Positions 35,917-46,905 are shown, counted from the stretch's first letter. The stretch: 64,000 nt of DNA from Glycomyces amatae (GCF_020991375.1 NZ_JAJLQZ010000010.1:124001-188000), one strand, 5' to 3'. Translations and numbers: made by a program. The notes: generated by a model not told the origin, from the sequence alone.

Positions 35917-37740
35917 TCAGTCCGCGAGATCGGCGGTGCACACCGGTTCGGACATCGGCACGCTGTCGACGCTCCACAATGCGCTGACCTTGAAGCAGTA
36001 GTCCGCCTCGGGGATGAGACCCCCTGTGGTGAAGGCGGTCTCGGTGGTGCCCTGCTCGTTGAGCGCCTCGGCCTTGTCGTCGCCCACGCGCTGCGCGAAC
36101 ACGATGTACCGCAGGCCCTCCTCGCCCTCGGCCGGGGCCTCCCAGGTCAGGGTCACCTCGCCCCCGCTCCAGCTCTCGATCGCCACGGACTCGGGCGCGC
36201 CCTGGCCCTCGGTGTTCGCCTGGTCGAGGTCGTCGCCGCCCCTGTTCGACGAGAGGAGCCACAGCCACACGGTCATGACCGTGCCCAGCACCACCGTGAT
36301 CGCGACGCCGAGCACGACGTAGGACTTGAGGCCCTGCCCGTCCTTCTGGCGCGGCTGCACCTGCTTGGGCGCCTTGTACGCCTTGGCCTTGCGCGGCTTC
36401 GCGCCCTCGCGCCCGATCACGGGCGGGGCGAACACCTGCTGCTCGGGCGGGGCCGAGTGCTGCCGCATCGGCGCGCCCGCCTGGGCCTGCTGCGGCGTCC
36501 ACGGCGCGGGCGGGGGCTGCATGCTCACCGGCGCCTGCGGCGGCGCCGAGTAGGGCGCGACGCTCGGCGCGGCGGCGTCGTGGACGGCGCCGCGCGGCGC
36601 CCCCGAGAGCGGTGCCCCCGAGAACGGTGCGGCCGAGACCGGCGGCGCGCCCGGAGGGGCCCCGCCGAGCTGCTGCTCGTACCGCGGGTCGTACGCCTGG
36701 CCCAGCTGCGAGCCGAACCCGCCGGTGCCGCCGCCGGTCATCCCCCCGGCGGTCGAGCCGAGCGTGCTCCCGTACTCCGAGTGCGGCATCGGCGGCACGG
36801 GCGCGAACGGGTCCAGCGGCACCCGCGTGCCGCGCGAGGCGACCTCGGGCCGGTAGACCGTCTCCTCGTTCGAGACGTCCCCGATGACCTGGGGCGCCGC
36901 GGCCTTGCCGACCCCGCCGCCGTACATGCCCCGCTGGAGCTCGTCCGCGAACGCCTGGCACGAGGCCGGGCGCCTCGCCGGGTCGCGCGAGAGCGCCTGC
37001 ACGAGCAGGCCCTCCAGCCACTCGGGGACGTCCGTGCGCGGGATCTTCGGCGGCGGCTCGTCGGAGGTCACCCGCTGCCGGTGCGTGTCCGGGTCGGTCC
37101 CGCCGGCGGGGTTCGCGAACGGCGCGAACCCGGCGAGCAGGTGCCACATGGTGGAGGCGAGGCTGTACAGGTCGCTGGCGGGCGTCTGGGCCTGCCGCAG
37201 CAGCGCCTCGGGGGAGGCGTGCAGCGGCGTGAGCTTGTCGATCGCGGCCGTCGCCGCCAGGGCCGCGGCCGTGCGCGCGATCCCGAAGTCCGCCAGGGCC
37301 GGCCCGTACTGGCCGCGCAGGAGGTTCTGCGGCTTGACGTCCCGGTGGAGGATGTCGGCGTTGTGGGCGGCCTGGAGCGCCTGCCCGATCTTGACGCCCA
37401 CGTCGGTCACGTCCGCCACCGCGAGCGGCCCGTCCGCCTTCAGGATCGCCGAGTAGGACCCGCCCTCGCAGTACTCCATGACGATGTACGGCTGGCCGGC
37501 CTCGGTGTGCCCGGTGTCGATGATCGAGACGATGTGGGGGTGGTTGGAGACGGCGACCGTCGCCTCGAGCTCCTTCTCCACCGAGTCCGCGGTCGTCATG
37601 TCGTCGTCGACGAGCAGGACCTTGACCGCCACGGTCCGGTCGAGCCGGTCCTGGACGGCCCGGTACACGAACGCGGTCGACCCGTGCGCGACCATCTCGA
37701 AGTCGCTGTAGCCGGGGATTGCCGGAGTGGGGGAGCTCAA
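35917..37740 (-). CDS. Membrane Ser/Thr protein kinase with FN3-like extracellular domain
   Basis: A 607-residue Hanks-type kinase. The cytoplasmic kinase domain spans residues 12-270: Lys40 (VAVK), HRDVKPQN (132-139) and DFG (151-153) are intact, while the glycine loop is degenerate (HGSTAFVY). A Pro/Gly/Ala-rich linker of about 190 residues follows, then a Lys-rich patch, one TM (about 470-493) and an extracellular fibronectin-III-like domain (about 512-600). The TTG start follows AGGA. FN3 could bind carbohydrate or other extracellular cues. It lies 98 nt downstream of the otsB-GH15 gene on the same strand and may be co-transcribed with the trehalose genes. Confidence 0.88.
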   Translation of the reverse strand: MSSPTPAIPGYSDFEMVAHGSTAFVYRAVQDRLDRTVAVKVLLVDDDMTTADSVEKELEATVAVSNHPHIVSIIDTGHTEAGQPYIVMEYCEGGSYSAILKADGPLAVADVTDVGVKIGQALQAAHNADILHRDVKPQNLLRGQYGPALADFGIARTAAALAATAAIDKLTPLHASPEALLRQAQTPASDLYSLASTMWHLLAGFAPFANPAGGTDPDTHRQRVTSDEPPPKIPRTDVPEWLEGLLVQALSRDPARRPASCQAFADELQRGMYGGGVGKAAAPQVIGDVSNEETVYRPEVASRGTRVPLDPFAPVPPMPHSEYGSTLGSTAGGMTGGGTGGFGSQLGQAYDPRYEQQLGGAPPGAPPVSAAPFSGAPLSGAPRGAVHDAAAPSVAPYSAPPQAPVSMQPPPAPWTPQQAQAGAPMRQHSAPPEQQVFAPPVIGREGAKPRKAKAYKAPKQVQPRQKDGQGLKSYVVLGVAITVVLGTVMTVWLWLLSSNRGGDDLDQANTEGQGAPESVAIESWSGGEVTLTWEAPAEGEEGLRYIVFAQRVGDDKAEALNEQGTTETAFTTGGLIPEADYCFKVSALWSVDSVPMSEPVCTADLAD

Positions 37741-37838
37741 GGCGGAGGCGTCCTGTCAGGCTCGGTCGTGCACGGCTCGCGGGCTTCGCCGTGTGAAGCA
37801 CTCTTCCCGAACAGATTAGCCTCCGCCCCGAGCATCCC

Positions 37839-40433
37839 TCAGATGTGTCCGGTCGGGCCGTTCAGCAGGTTCGCGACCCGGATCAGGCCCAGGTGCGAGT
37901 ACGCCTGCGGGTGGTTGCCCAGGCCGCGCTCGGCCATGGGGTCCCACTGCTCCGGCAGCAGCCCGGTCGGGCCCGCGCACGCGAGGATCTGCTCGAACAG
38001 CTCCTCGGCGTCGGTGCGGCGGCCTACCTGGAGGTACGCCTCGGCGAGCCAGGCGGCGCAGATGATGAACCCGCCCTCGGTGCCCGGCAGGCCGTCGTCG
38101 CGGTGGTAGCGGTAGACCGCCGCGCCCGAGCGCAGGCCGGCCTCGATCCGCAGGACCGTCTTGAGGTAGCGCGGGTCGTCGGCGGCCAGCAGGCCCGACA
38201 GCCCGATCCACAGCGAGGCGGCGTCGAGGTCGTCGTGCCCGTAGGCGGCCGTGTAGGCCCCGACGTCCTCGTTCCAGCCCAGCTCCAGCACGTTCCGGGC
38301 GATCTGGTCGCGCAGCTCGGGCCAGTCCTGGCCGTACTCCATGCCGAACTGCTCGGCGACCTTGAGCGCGCGGTCCACCGTCACCCAGCACATGACCTTC
38401 GAGTACACGTGGTGCCGGGGGGCCTGGCGGGCCTCCCAGATGCCGTGGTCGGGCTCGTGCCAGCGCTTGGCGACGGCCTCGACCATGCTGCCCATGATCT
38501 GCTGCTCGAACTCCGAGAGGTGCCCGCGGCGCTGCGCCACGGCCTCGATGAGCATCGCCACGGGGCCGAACACGTCGAGCTGGACCTGGTTGGAGGCGGC
38601 GTTGTTGATGCGCACCGGCCGCGCCCCGGCGTACCCGGGCAGCGTGTCGATGATCGCCTCGGGCGAGGGCGGCTGGCCCTCGATGTCGTAGAGCGGCGCG
38701 AGGCGCTCGGGGTGGCCCGCGGTGCGGTCGATGATCCCGGCGACCCACTCGAAGTACGACTCGGCCTCCTGGAGCGAGCCGAGGTCGACGAGGGCGTTCG
38801 CGGTCATCGCCGCGTCGCGGATCCAGCAGAACCGGTAGTCCCAGTTGCGCACCCCGCCCAGCTCCTCGGGGAGCGAGGTGGTCCCGGCCGCGAGGATCGC
38901 GCCGGTCGGCTGGTAGCACAGGGCCTTGAGCGTCAGGGCCGAGCGCCCCACGGTCTCGGTCTCCACGCGCGGCAGCTTGAGCGAGTCGGACCAGTTGCGC
39001 CACCCGGCCTCGGTGGTGCGGCGCCGGACCTTGACCGGCGGCGTCCACTCCTGGAGGTCGTCCATGCCGGCCCGCATCTCCAGCACGAGCGAGCCGCCCG
39101 CCTGGGCGAGGTCGACCGTGGCGACGGCGAGGGAGTGCTGGCCGTCGTACTCGATGTGCCAGTCCACGCCGGGGGAGCGCAGGGTGATCGGCTCGCGGCC
39201 GCCGAGGACCTTGAGGCCGTCGTCGCCGACCGGCTGGAGCTGCACGGGCAGCTGCCCGAACTCCGGGCGCGGCGCGAAGGTGATCCGGACGGGGATCTCG
39301 CCGGTGATCTCGCGGACCAGGACCGTGGCGTTGAGGTCGCCGCGGCGGCGCGGGGTCGAGTCGAGCCAGTCGGTGACCGACAGGCCCGACCAGCGGGTCT
39401 CGACAGACATGGTGCCGGCCACGTAGCGCTGGCCGAGCGGGATGCCGGCGTTGACCGGCTGGACGGTGAAGTGCCCGGCGTGGTCGCCGCCGAGCAGGTC
39501 GGCGAAGACCGACCCGGAGTCGGGCTTGGGGTGGCACATCCAGGTGACGCGCCCGTCCGGCGTCAGCAGGGCGTGGTTGGCGCCGTCGGCGAGCATGGTG
39601 TGGCGCTCGATGAGCTGCGCGGACTCGCCCTGGAGCCAGGCGCGGCGGGTGTCGACCAGGCCCGCCAGGAGCTTCGCGACGTCCTCGGGGTCGCCGATGC
39701 GATAGGTCGCGCGGGTGGGTCCCGCGCCGACCCGGACGCCGACGTCCGGGCCATGGAGATGCGCAAACGCATTCTCGTCGGTCACGTCGTCGCCCAGGAA
39801 CAGGACCGCGGAGGCCCCCAGCTGGTGGCGGAGCTTGTCGAGCGCGTCGCCCTTGTGGGTGGTGACCACCGACAGGTCGATGACCGCCTTGCCCTCGGTG
39901 GTCTGCACGCCGTCCCAGGTGGAGGGGCCGCCGCGGACGTCGTCGACCGCTTTGGCCGCGTCCGCCTCGGAGGCCTCCCGCACGTGCAGCGCGCACCCGG
40001 CGGGCTTGGGCTCGACCCGGACGCCCTCGTAGCGTTCGGCGATCGCCGACAGCTCGGCCACGAGCTTGTCGCGCAGTCGCTGGTCCTCGCTGGAGAGCGC
40101 CCGGGTGAAGCCGACGTCGAACTCGGATCCGTGGGATCCGACCAGGTGGATCTCGGACGGGAGGCGGGACAGGGCCGCCAGGTCGCGCAGGGCGCGACCG
40201 GAGATGACCGCGACCTTCGTCTGCGGCAGGTTCGCGAGCGTCCGCAGGGCCGAGACGGACTCGGGGATCGGCTTGGCCTGCGAGGGGTCGGTGACGATCG
40301 GGGCGAGCGTGCCGTCGTAGTCGCATGCGATCAGCAGCTGCGGAACGCGTGCGAGCAGGGTGAGGGCCGAGCGCAGTTCCTCGGAGGAACTGAAGTCTCC
40401 GGACGCGGGGCCCTCAGGGCGTGGTGCGGTCAT
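37839..40433 (-). CDS. Trehalose-6-phosphatase / GH15 glucoamylase-trehalase fusion
   Basis: An 864-residue two-enzyme protein. Residues about 20-265 are an OtsB-type HAD phosphatase: nucleophile motif DYDGT (38-42), SGR (about 79), and GDDVTDENAF (214-223). Residues about 275-864 are a GH15 hydrolase: an N-terminal beta-sandwich, then the (alpha/alpha)6 barrel with RNWDYRFCWIRDA (about 530), GIWEARQAPRHHVYSK and LLPEQWDP, closest in my memory to mycobacterial GH15 trehalase. So one polypeptide may both make trehalose from T6P and split trehalose or another glucan. ATG 40433 behind GGAGAG is preferred over GTG 40454. It lies 65 nt after otsA. Confidence 0.88.
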   Translation of the reverse strand: MTAPRPEGPASGDFSSSEELRSALTLLARVPQLLIACDYDGTLAPIVTDPSQAKPIPESVSALRTLANLPQTKVAVISGRALRDLAALSRLPSEIHLVGSHGSEFDVGFTRALSSEDQRLRDKLVAELSAIAERYEGVRVEPKPAGCALHVREASEADAAKAVDDVRGGPSTWDGVQTTEGKAVIDLSVVTTHKGDALDKLRHQLGASAVLFLGDDVTDENAFAHLHGPDVGVRVGAGPTRATYRIGDPEDVAKLLAGLVDTRRAWLQGESAQLIERHTMLADGANHALLTPDGRVTWMCHPKPDSGSVFADLLGGDHAGHFTVQPVNAGIPLGQRYVAGTMSVETRWSGLSVTDWLDSTPRRRGDLNATVLVREITGEIPVRITFAPRPEFGQLPVQLQPVGDDGLKVLGGREPITLRSPGVDWHIEYDGQHSLAVATVDLAQAGGSLVLEMRAGMDDLQEWTPPVKVRRRTTEAGWRNWSDSLKLPRVETETVGRSALTLKALCYQPTGAILAAGTTSLPEELGGVRNWDYRFCWIRDAAMTANALVDLGSLQEAESYFEWVAGIIDRTAGHPERLAPLYDIEGQPPSPEAIIDTLPGYAGARPVRINNAASNQVQLDVFGPVAMLIEAVAQRRGHLSEFEQQIMGSMVEAVAKRWHEPDHGIWEARQAPRHHVYSKVMCWVTVDRALKVAEQFGMEYGQDWPELRDQIARNVLELGWNEDVGAYTAAYGHDDLDAASLWIGLSGLLAADDPRYLKTVLRIEAGLRSGAAVYRYHRDDGLPGTEGGFIICAAWLAEAYLQVGRRTDAEELFEQILACAGPTGLLPEQWDPMAERGLGNHPQAYSHLGLIRVANLLNGPTGHI

Positions 40434-40498
40434 CGTGGCGTATCTCTCCAACACCGTCGTTGTGGATTCTGTGTGCCTACCCGTCCCTCTGCCGCATT

Positions 40499-41929
40499 TC
40501 AGTCAGCGGCGGGCTGGCTGCCCGGATTGTACGCCGCGCTGCGCTCCGGAACTCCTAGCGCCGTGAGGAAGCTGCGAGCCCAGCGACTCACGTCGTGCTT
40601 GCGCAAGTACCGCCTCATCGCGCGCATTCTCTTCATCTTATCGTCGGCTGTCGCGTTCGCCGCTGTCACAAATCCGTCTTTCAAATCAGTCAAATCATGC
40701 GGATTCACCAAGAAGGCCTGCCGCAGGTCGCCTGCGGCGCCGGCGAACTCGCTGAGCACGAGCGCGCCGCGGTTGTCGATGCGGCTCGCGACGTACTCCT
40801 TGGCGACGAGGTTCATGCCGTCGCGCAGCGGTGTGACGGCCATGACGTCGGCCGCCTGGTACAGCGCGGCCAGCTCGTACCGGTCGAAGGACTGGTGCAG
40901 GTAGTGCACGGCGGGGAGCCCGACCTGCCCGTACTCGCCGTTGATGCGCCCGACCTCGCGCTCGACGCGGTCGCGCAGCGTCCGGTACTGCTCCACCCGC
41001 TCGCGACTGGGGGTCGCGACCTGGACCATGACCGCGTTCGGCACCTGGAGCCGCCCGTCCTCCAGCAGCTCGCGGAAGGCCTTGAGGCGCTGCTGGATGC
41101 CCTTGGTGTAGTCGAGCCGGTCGACGCCCAGGATGACCGTCTCGGGCTCGCCCAGCTCGGAGCGGATCTCCTTGGCCCGCTGCTGCACCCGCTCGGTGGC
41201 GGCGACCTCCTCGTTGGCGGCGGTGTCGATCGAGATGGGGAAGGCGTCGGCGCGCACCAGCCGGTCGTCGACGGTGACGTAGTGGCCCCGCGGCCGGTAG
41301 CCGAGGAGGTGACGGGTGAGCGCCAGGAAGTTCTGCGCCGCGAGCGGGCGCTGGAAGCCGACCAGGTCGGCGCCCAGGAGGCCCTTGAGGATCTCCATGC
41401 GGTGGGGCAGCTGCATGAACAGCTCCACCGGCGGGAACGGGATGTGCAGGAAGAACCCGATCCGCAGGTCGGGACGGCGCTCGCGGAGCATCCCGGGCAC
41501 CAGCTGGAGCTGGTAGTCCTGGATCCACACGACCGCGCCGGGTGCGGCCTCCGCGGCGCAGACGTCCGCGAAGCGGGCGTTCACCTCGTAGTAGGACTTC
41601 CACCAGGACCGGCGGAAGACGCGCGGTTCGACCGCGTCGTGGTAGAGCGGCCACAGCGAGGCGTTCGAGAACCCCTCGTAGTAGCGGAAGATCTCGTCCT
41701 CGCTGAGCTCGACCGGCAGCAGCGTCACGCCGTCGGACTCGAAGGGCGCGGGGGCCTCGCCGGCGATGCCGGCCCAGCCGATCCACGTGCCCTGGTTGGC
41801 CTGGAGAACGGGTTCGAGGGCGGTGACGAGGCCGCCAGGGGATCGGCGCCAGGTTCGGTTTCCCTCGTCGTCGACGACGGCGTCGACGGGGAGGCGGTTG
41901 GCCACGACAATGAAAGATGCGTTGCTCAA
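40499..41929 (-). CDS. otsA: Trehalose-6-phosphate synthase
   Basis: A 476-residue GT20 glycosyltransferase joining UDP- or GDP-glucose to glucose-6-phosphate. Signatures: IVVANRLPVD at the N-terminus, SPGGLVTAL, WIQDYQLQLVP, HIPFPP, and DRLDYTKGIQQR in the C-terminal half, then PLRDGMNLVAKEYV. The TTG start at 41929 follows GGAGG with 9-nt spacing. Its product feeds the phosphatase domain encoded next. The pathway supplies a compatible solute and cell-wall precursor. Divergent from ettA. Confidence 0.95.
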   Translation of the reverse strand: MSNASFIVVANRLPVDAVVDDEGNRTWRRSPGGLVTALEPVLQANQGTWIGWAGIAGEAPAPFESDGVTLLPVELSEDEIFRYYEGFSNASLWPLYHDAVEPRVFRRSWWKSYYEVNARFADVCAAEAAPGAVVWIQDYQLQLVPGMLRERRPDLRIGFFLHIPFPPVELFMQLPHRMEILKGLLGADLVGFQRPLAAQNFLALTRHLLGYRPRGHYVTVDDRLVRADAFPISIDTAANEEVAATERVQQRAKEIRSELGEPETVILGVDRLDYTKGIQQRLKAFRELLEDGRLQVPNAVMVQVATPSRERVEQYRTLRDRVEREVGRINGEYGQVGLPAVHYLHQSFDRYELAALYQAADVMAVTPLRDGMNLVAKEYVASRIDNRGALVLSEFAGAAGDLRQAFLVNPHDLTDLKDGFVTAANATADDKMKRMRAMRRYLRKHDVSRWARSFLTALGVPERSAAYNPGSQPAAD

Positions 41930-42035
41930 TTCGGTTTTCCTCCTTTCCGCAAGCCTACCGGCGGCCGGTGGCCGGGGGGCCGCGGTGACGCAGTCGGTAC
42001 CGCGGACGGCCCGATTGGCGGATCGCCCCCCGGGC

Positions 42036-42041
42036 TTGACA
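42036..42041 (+). promoter_or_regulatory. Possible -35 element before ettA
   Basis: TTGACA; the -10 is not clear (TTCCGT with 17-bp spacing is weak). Palindromes GGTACC and ACCGGT overlap just downstream, between the divergent otsA and ettA starts. Confidence 0.3.
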
Positions 42042-42092
42042 TCATTGGTACCGGTCAGTTCCGTACAGCTCGTCGCAAAGCGAAGGATCAGC

Positions 42093-43772
<1,680 letters not shown>

Positions 43773-43774
43773 CC

Positions 43775-44176
43775 GTGGCCCGCTTCAAGGTCGACGTCGC
43801 CCTGCGCTGGTCCGACATGGACACCTTCGGGCACGTGAACAACAACAAGTTCATGGTCCTGCTCGAGGAGGCGCGGGTGGCGATGATGTTCACCGCCGCC
43901 GAGGAGGCCGGGGTCTCCGGCTTCCGGCGGGGCGTGGTCGTCGCCCGCCACGAGGTCGACTTCCTGCTGCCGGTGACGGTGCCCGCCGAGACCGCCGTGG
44001 AGCTGTGGATCGACCGGATCGGGAACTCCTCGTTCACGTTCGCGTACGAGCTCAGCGCCGACGACAAGCTCGCCCTGCGCGCGAAGAGCGTCATGGTCCC
44101 GTTCAACGTCGAGACCCAGCGGCCCCGGCGCATCACCGCGACCGAGCGCGCGTTCCTCGAGCAGTGGACCGGCTGA
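43775..44176 (+). CDS. Acyl-CoA thioesterase (4HBT, hotdog fold)
   Basis: A 133-residue single hotdog domain. The family motif RWSDMDTFGHVNN with the catalytic Asp is at residues 11-23, followed by the long hotdog helix (LLEEARVAMMF). It should hydrolyse a medium- or long-chain acyl-CoA. It starts 2 nt after the ettA stop with GTG, so it is translationally coupled. From memory, M. tuberculosis has a comparable thioesterase gene close to its ettA homologue. Confidence 0.88.
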   Translation: MARFKVDVALRWSDMDTFGHVNNNKFMVLLEEARVAMMFTAAEEAGVSGFRRGVVVARHEVDFLLPVTVPAETAVELWIDRIGNSSFTFAYELSADDKLALRAKSVMVPFNVETQRPRRITATERAFLEQWTG

Positions 44177-44189
44177 TGCCGACCCCGCG

Positions 44190-44756
44190 ATGAACGACGC
44201 GACCACCGCCGGCGACCACGCGGCCTTCGCGGCCCGCGTGGCCCGGCTCGACCCCGACGCCCCCGTGCTCGTCCGCGACGGCAGGCTCTGGGCCGCCCTG
44301 CCCTTCGGCGCCCTCGCCGTCCGCGACGCGGGGGAGCACTGGGAGCCGCTGGAGGGCGTCCACCGCGCGGGCGACCTCGCCGCCGGCGCCGGCGCGCCCC
44401 GCCCCGCCGCCGCGTGGCGCGGCAGGCTGCCGCAGCGGCCCTGGACGACCGTCGAGACCGTGCCCGCGGCCGACGTCGCCGACATCGACCGCAAGGCCGC
44501 CGCGGCCCTGCGGGAGCGGCGCGGCCACGGCGTCGGCGACCGGCGCCTGCGGGACGCCATGCTCGACCACGTGGCCCTGAGCGTCGAACACGGGGGCGCG
44601 ACCTGGTCCGTCGAGGTCCGGCTCGTGGCGGCCCTGTGCCGCATGGGGTTCCTCGCCGACGACCCCGTCCGCGTCCTCAGCGCGGGCCGCCGCGTGGGCC
44701 TCGCCGCCACTTACGGCGCGGTCTGGGACCGCGACCGGGGCCTCCCGCTCCTCTGA
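44190..44756 (+). CDS. Conserved hypothetical protein, 188 aa
   Basis: No domain recognised. A soluble, Ala/Arg/Asp-rich protein with a beta-rich first third (VLVRDGRLWAALPFGALAVRD), a helical centre (IDRKAAAALRERRGHG) and a helical end (LVAALCRMGFLADDPVRVL). It follows the thioesterase by 13 nt with no convincing RBS, so it is the third gene of the ettA unit. A gene of similar size lies at this place in mycobacteria as I recall. Function unknown. Confidence 0.7.
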   Translation: MNDATTAGDHAAFAARVARLDPDAPVLVRDGRLWAALPFGALAVRDAGEHWEPLEGVHRAGDLAAGAGAPRPAAAWRGRLPQRPWTTVETVPAADVADIDRKAAAALRERRGHGVGDRRLRDAMLDHVALSVEHGGATWSVEVRLVAALCRMGFLADDPVRVLSAGRRVGLAATYGAVWDRDRGLPLL

Positions 44757-45094
44757 GTGATCGCATTGTGACGCGACCCGCTGTTCAGTGACGCATTGCC
44801 GACGTCCGGAGGATGGGACGGCCCTTCCCGTTCTGATACATATGAAACCGGTGACAGTACCCAGAAGGGGCCTGCGAACAAACGCTCGACGGTTCATACT
44901 TTTGGTCAGGATTGGCTGACGGTTGTGCCAAGTCGGTGTCGAGCCCTAGTCTGCTCCCTGCAACGCGACGTAACTTGGCACTGCCCGGCGAAGCACTACC
45001 AACCACAACCAATGGTTCAGCCAAACAGGAATGCCAACGAAGTACCCAAGCATTGCCAGTGATTCGCATTTTGGGTGGGAAGGCGGACAACACC
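44757..45094. other. 338-bp intergenic region before the YbjN gene
   Basis: No credible gene. It contains a 9-bp inverted repeat, GTGCCAAGT (44925-44933) and ACTTGGCAC (44973-44981), 39 nt apart, and is A+T-richer than its surroundings. A candidate -35 TTGGCA lies in the right arm. The RBS GGGAAGG precedes the next start. Confidence 0.4.
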
Positions 45095-45871
45095 ATGGCA
45101 TGGTGGCGCAGCAGAAAACGCGACGCGCAGCAAGACTCGATCACCGAGACCGACAGCGAACTCGGCGGCTCGGCCGAACGCGCCCAGGCGCGCGGCAGCC
45201 AGCCCAGCGCGGTCCCGACCCCGCGCGCCGAGCAGCGCGAGGGGGCCCCCGAGACCGACAGCGCCGAGCTGGAGGTCGAGGTCGGCCTGGCCTCACGTGA
45301 GCTGCGGCACGAGCTCACCGCCGAGCAGCTCCTCCTCGGCCCCGAGGAGGAGCAGATCTCCGAGATCGAGCGCTGGCACCTCATCAAGCAGGACCTCGCC
45401 GAGATCGACCCGGAGTTCATCAGCGACCTCGAGCAGATCGCCGCGGACGCCCGCGACGAGGCCTCGCCGCTCGACGGCGACCGCATCATCGCGTCCCTGA
45501 AGAACCTCGACATCCGCTACCTGGTGGACGAGAACGGCGGCATCGTCGCCCTCTGGGAGCGTCACATCGTCCAGGTCCGCGCCGAAGGCCCCGACGCCGA
45601 CATCCTGGTCCTGCGCGCCCGCGCCTACCAGACCGTCCCCCGCGAGTGGGCCGAGCGCGGCTACGCCGCCATGAACGAGTGGAACCGCACCCGCCGCTTC
45701 CTGAAGGCCTACCTCGGCGAGCCGACCGAATCGGGCGCGCTCCCGGTCTTCGGCGAGATCCAGGTCCCCGTCCGCCCCGGCATCACCACCGCCCTGCTCG
45801 AGGAGCTCATCGACTGCGGCACCGCCATCTCCGGCACCTTCGTCGAGTGGCTCGAAGGCGAGCTGCTCTAG
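45095..45871 (+). CDS. YbjN domain protein
   Basis: A 258-residue soluble protein. Residues 1-70 are charged and probably disordered. The C-terminal part (about 125-258) matches the YbjN/T3SS-chaperone-like fold family: ASLKNLDIRYLVDENGGIVALWERH and the later AMNEWNRTRRFLKAYL helix. The family is linked to stress and surface phenotypes in enterobacteria, but no biochemical role is established. ATG with GGAAGG ahead. Monocistronic between a long leader region and a strong hairpin. Confidence 0.75.
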   Translation: MAWWRSRKRDAQQDSITETDSELGGSAERAQARGSQPSAVPTPRAEQREGAPETDSAELEVEVGLASRELRHELTAEQLLLGPEEEQISEIERWHLIKQDLAEIDPEFISDLEQIAADARDEASPLDGDRIIASLKNLDIRYLVDENGGIVALWERHIVQVRAEGPDADILVLRARAYQTVPREWAERGYAAMNEWNRTRRFLKAYLGEPTESGALPVFGEIQVPVRPGITTALLEELIDCGTAISGTFVEWLEGELL

Positions 45872-45883
45872 ACGCACCGTCGT

Positions 45884-45919
45884 AACGGGGCCGGACCGCG
45901 ACAGCGGTCCGGCCCCGTT
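45884..45919 (+). terminator. Terminator after YbjN gene
   Basis: Perfect 16-bp stem (45884-45899 with 45904-45919), loop GACA. Confidence 0.85.
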
Positions 45920-46095
45920 CTCGTTCCGGTGCGACTCGATCATCCCCATTGCCCGGTCGATTTCGGTCCGGTTCGCTGAAAAAGAGACCATTACCTGCGG
46001 AAACGACCCTGTGCCGAACGAAACCGGACCGCGCGGCCACCGGATGGCGGGTAATATGTGAGTTCCCTTTTCATTAAGTGAATACAGGAGCGCCC

Positions 46096-46905
46096 ATGAC
46101 CCTCCCGACCCCCGAGACCCCGCGGGCCGAGCCCCCGGCGGCCGAGAACCCCGCTCAGCCCACGGCCGAAAACCCCGCCGGACCGCCGACGGCCGAAGCC
46201 CTCGCCGCCTCGGCGAGTCCCGGGCCCGCCGCGGCCGCAGCCTCCCCGCCTCCTGCCGGGACCCCCACCGTGCCCCCGACCGCCGTTCCGGCCGCGTCCC
46301 AGGCCCCGGCGAGCGGCCCGCAGACCGCCCTCACCGGCGGCCCCGCGTTCCCCGCGGCGCCGCCCGCCGGTCCCGCCCCCTCGCCCATGCCGGGAGAGCT
46401 GCCGCCCCCTCCCGCCCCGCCTCAGGGCGCGTTCATGACGCCCCCGCCCGCGGCCGCCCCGCCGCCGATGGCCACCGGGCCGATCCCCACCGGCGCGCTC
46501 CCCGCGCCGCCCCTCCCTCGCAGGCCCTCGAAGGCCGGGGTCGTCACCCTGGCGATCGCCCTGGCGGTGGTCGCCCTGGTCGCCGGCACCTTCGCGTACC
46601 TGTACACCCAGGCCGCCGGCGAGGCCGACGCGCGCGCCGCCGAGATCGAGGAGCTGCTCGCCGCCGAGGAGGAGCTCGAAGCCGAGAACAGCGAACTCGT
46701 GAGCGACCTCGCCGGACTCCAGCTCACCGCCGACGACTACGAGGCCTGCCAGACCGCCTTCGAGGCGTACGACAGCCTCGAGTTCGAGGGCGACATCGAC
46801 CCCAACGCCGAGAACCTCGAGGAGATCTTCACCGACGAGTACATCGACTACCAGAACGAGCTCACCGAGCTCTACCAGGAAGTGGTCGTCAGGTGCTCGC
46901 CGTAG
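46096..46905 (+). CDS. Pro/Ala-rich single-pass membrane protein, 269 aa
   Basis: Family not recognised. Residues 1-145 are extremely rich in Pro and Ala, disordered and cytoplasmic. One TM lies at about residues 153-176 (VTLAIALAVVALVAGTFAYLY). It is followed by an extracellular heptad-like acidic coil (EIEELLAAEEELEAENSEL) and a tail with two Cys (EACQTAF and VVRCSP) that could form a disulfide. The start is ATG 46096 with AGGAG six bases before. A sensor or scaffold role would be guesswork. Confidence 0.7.
   Translation: MTLPTPETPRAEPPAAENPAQPTAENPAGPPTAEALAASASPGPAAAAASPPPAGTPTVPPTAVPAASQAPASGPQTALTGGPAFPAAPPAGPAPSPMPGELPPPPAPPQGAFMTPPPAAAPPPMATGPIPTGALPAPPLPRRPSKAGVVTLAIALAVVALVAGTFAYLYTQAAGEADARAAEIEELLAAEEELEAENSELVSDLAGLQLTADDYEACQTAFEAYDSLEFEGDIDPNAENLEEIFTDEYIDYQNELTELYQEVVVRCSP

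Noticed and set aside
37845-40904. Very long open frame (about 1,000 codons) antisense to otsB-GH15
   Set aside because: Composition is typical of a G+C-rich shadow frame, with no domain and no RBS; the other strand holds intact enzymes.
45031-45300. Open frame starting in the leader of the YbjN gene and overlapping its 5' end
   Set aside because: Arginine/alanine-rich shadow composition after the first few codons and no ribosome-binding site.
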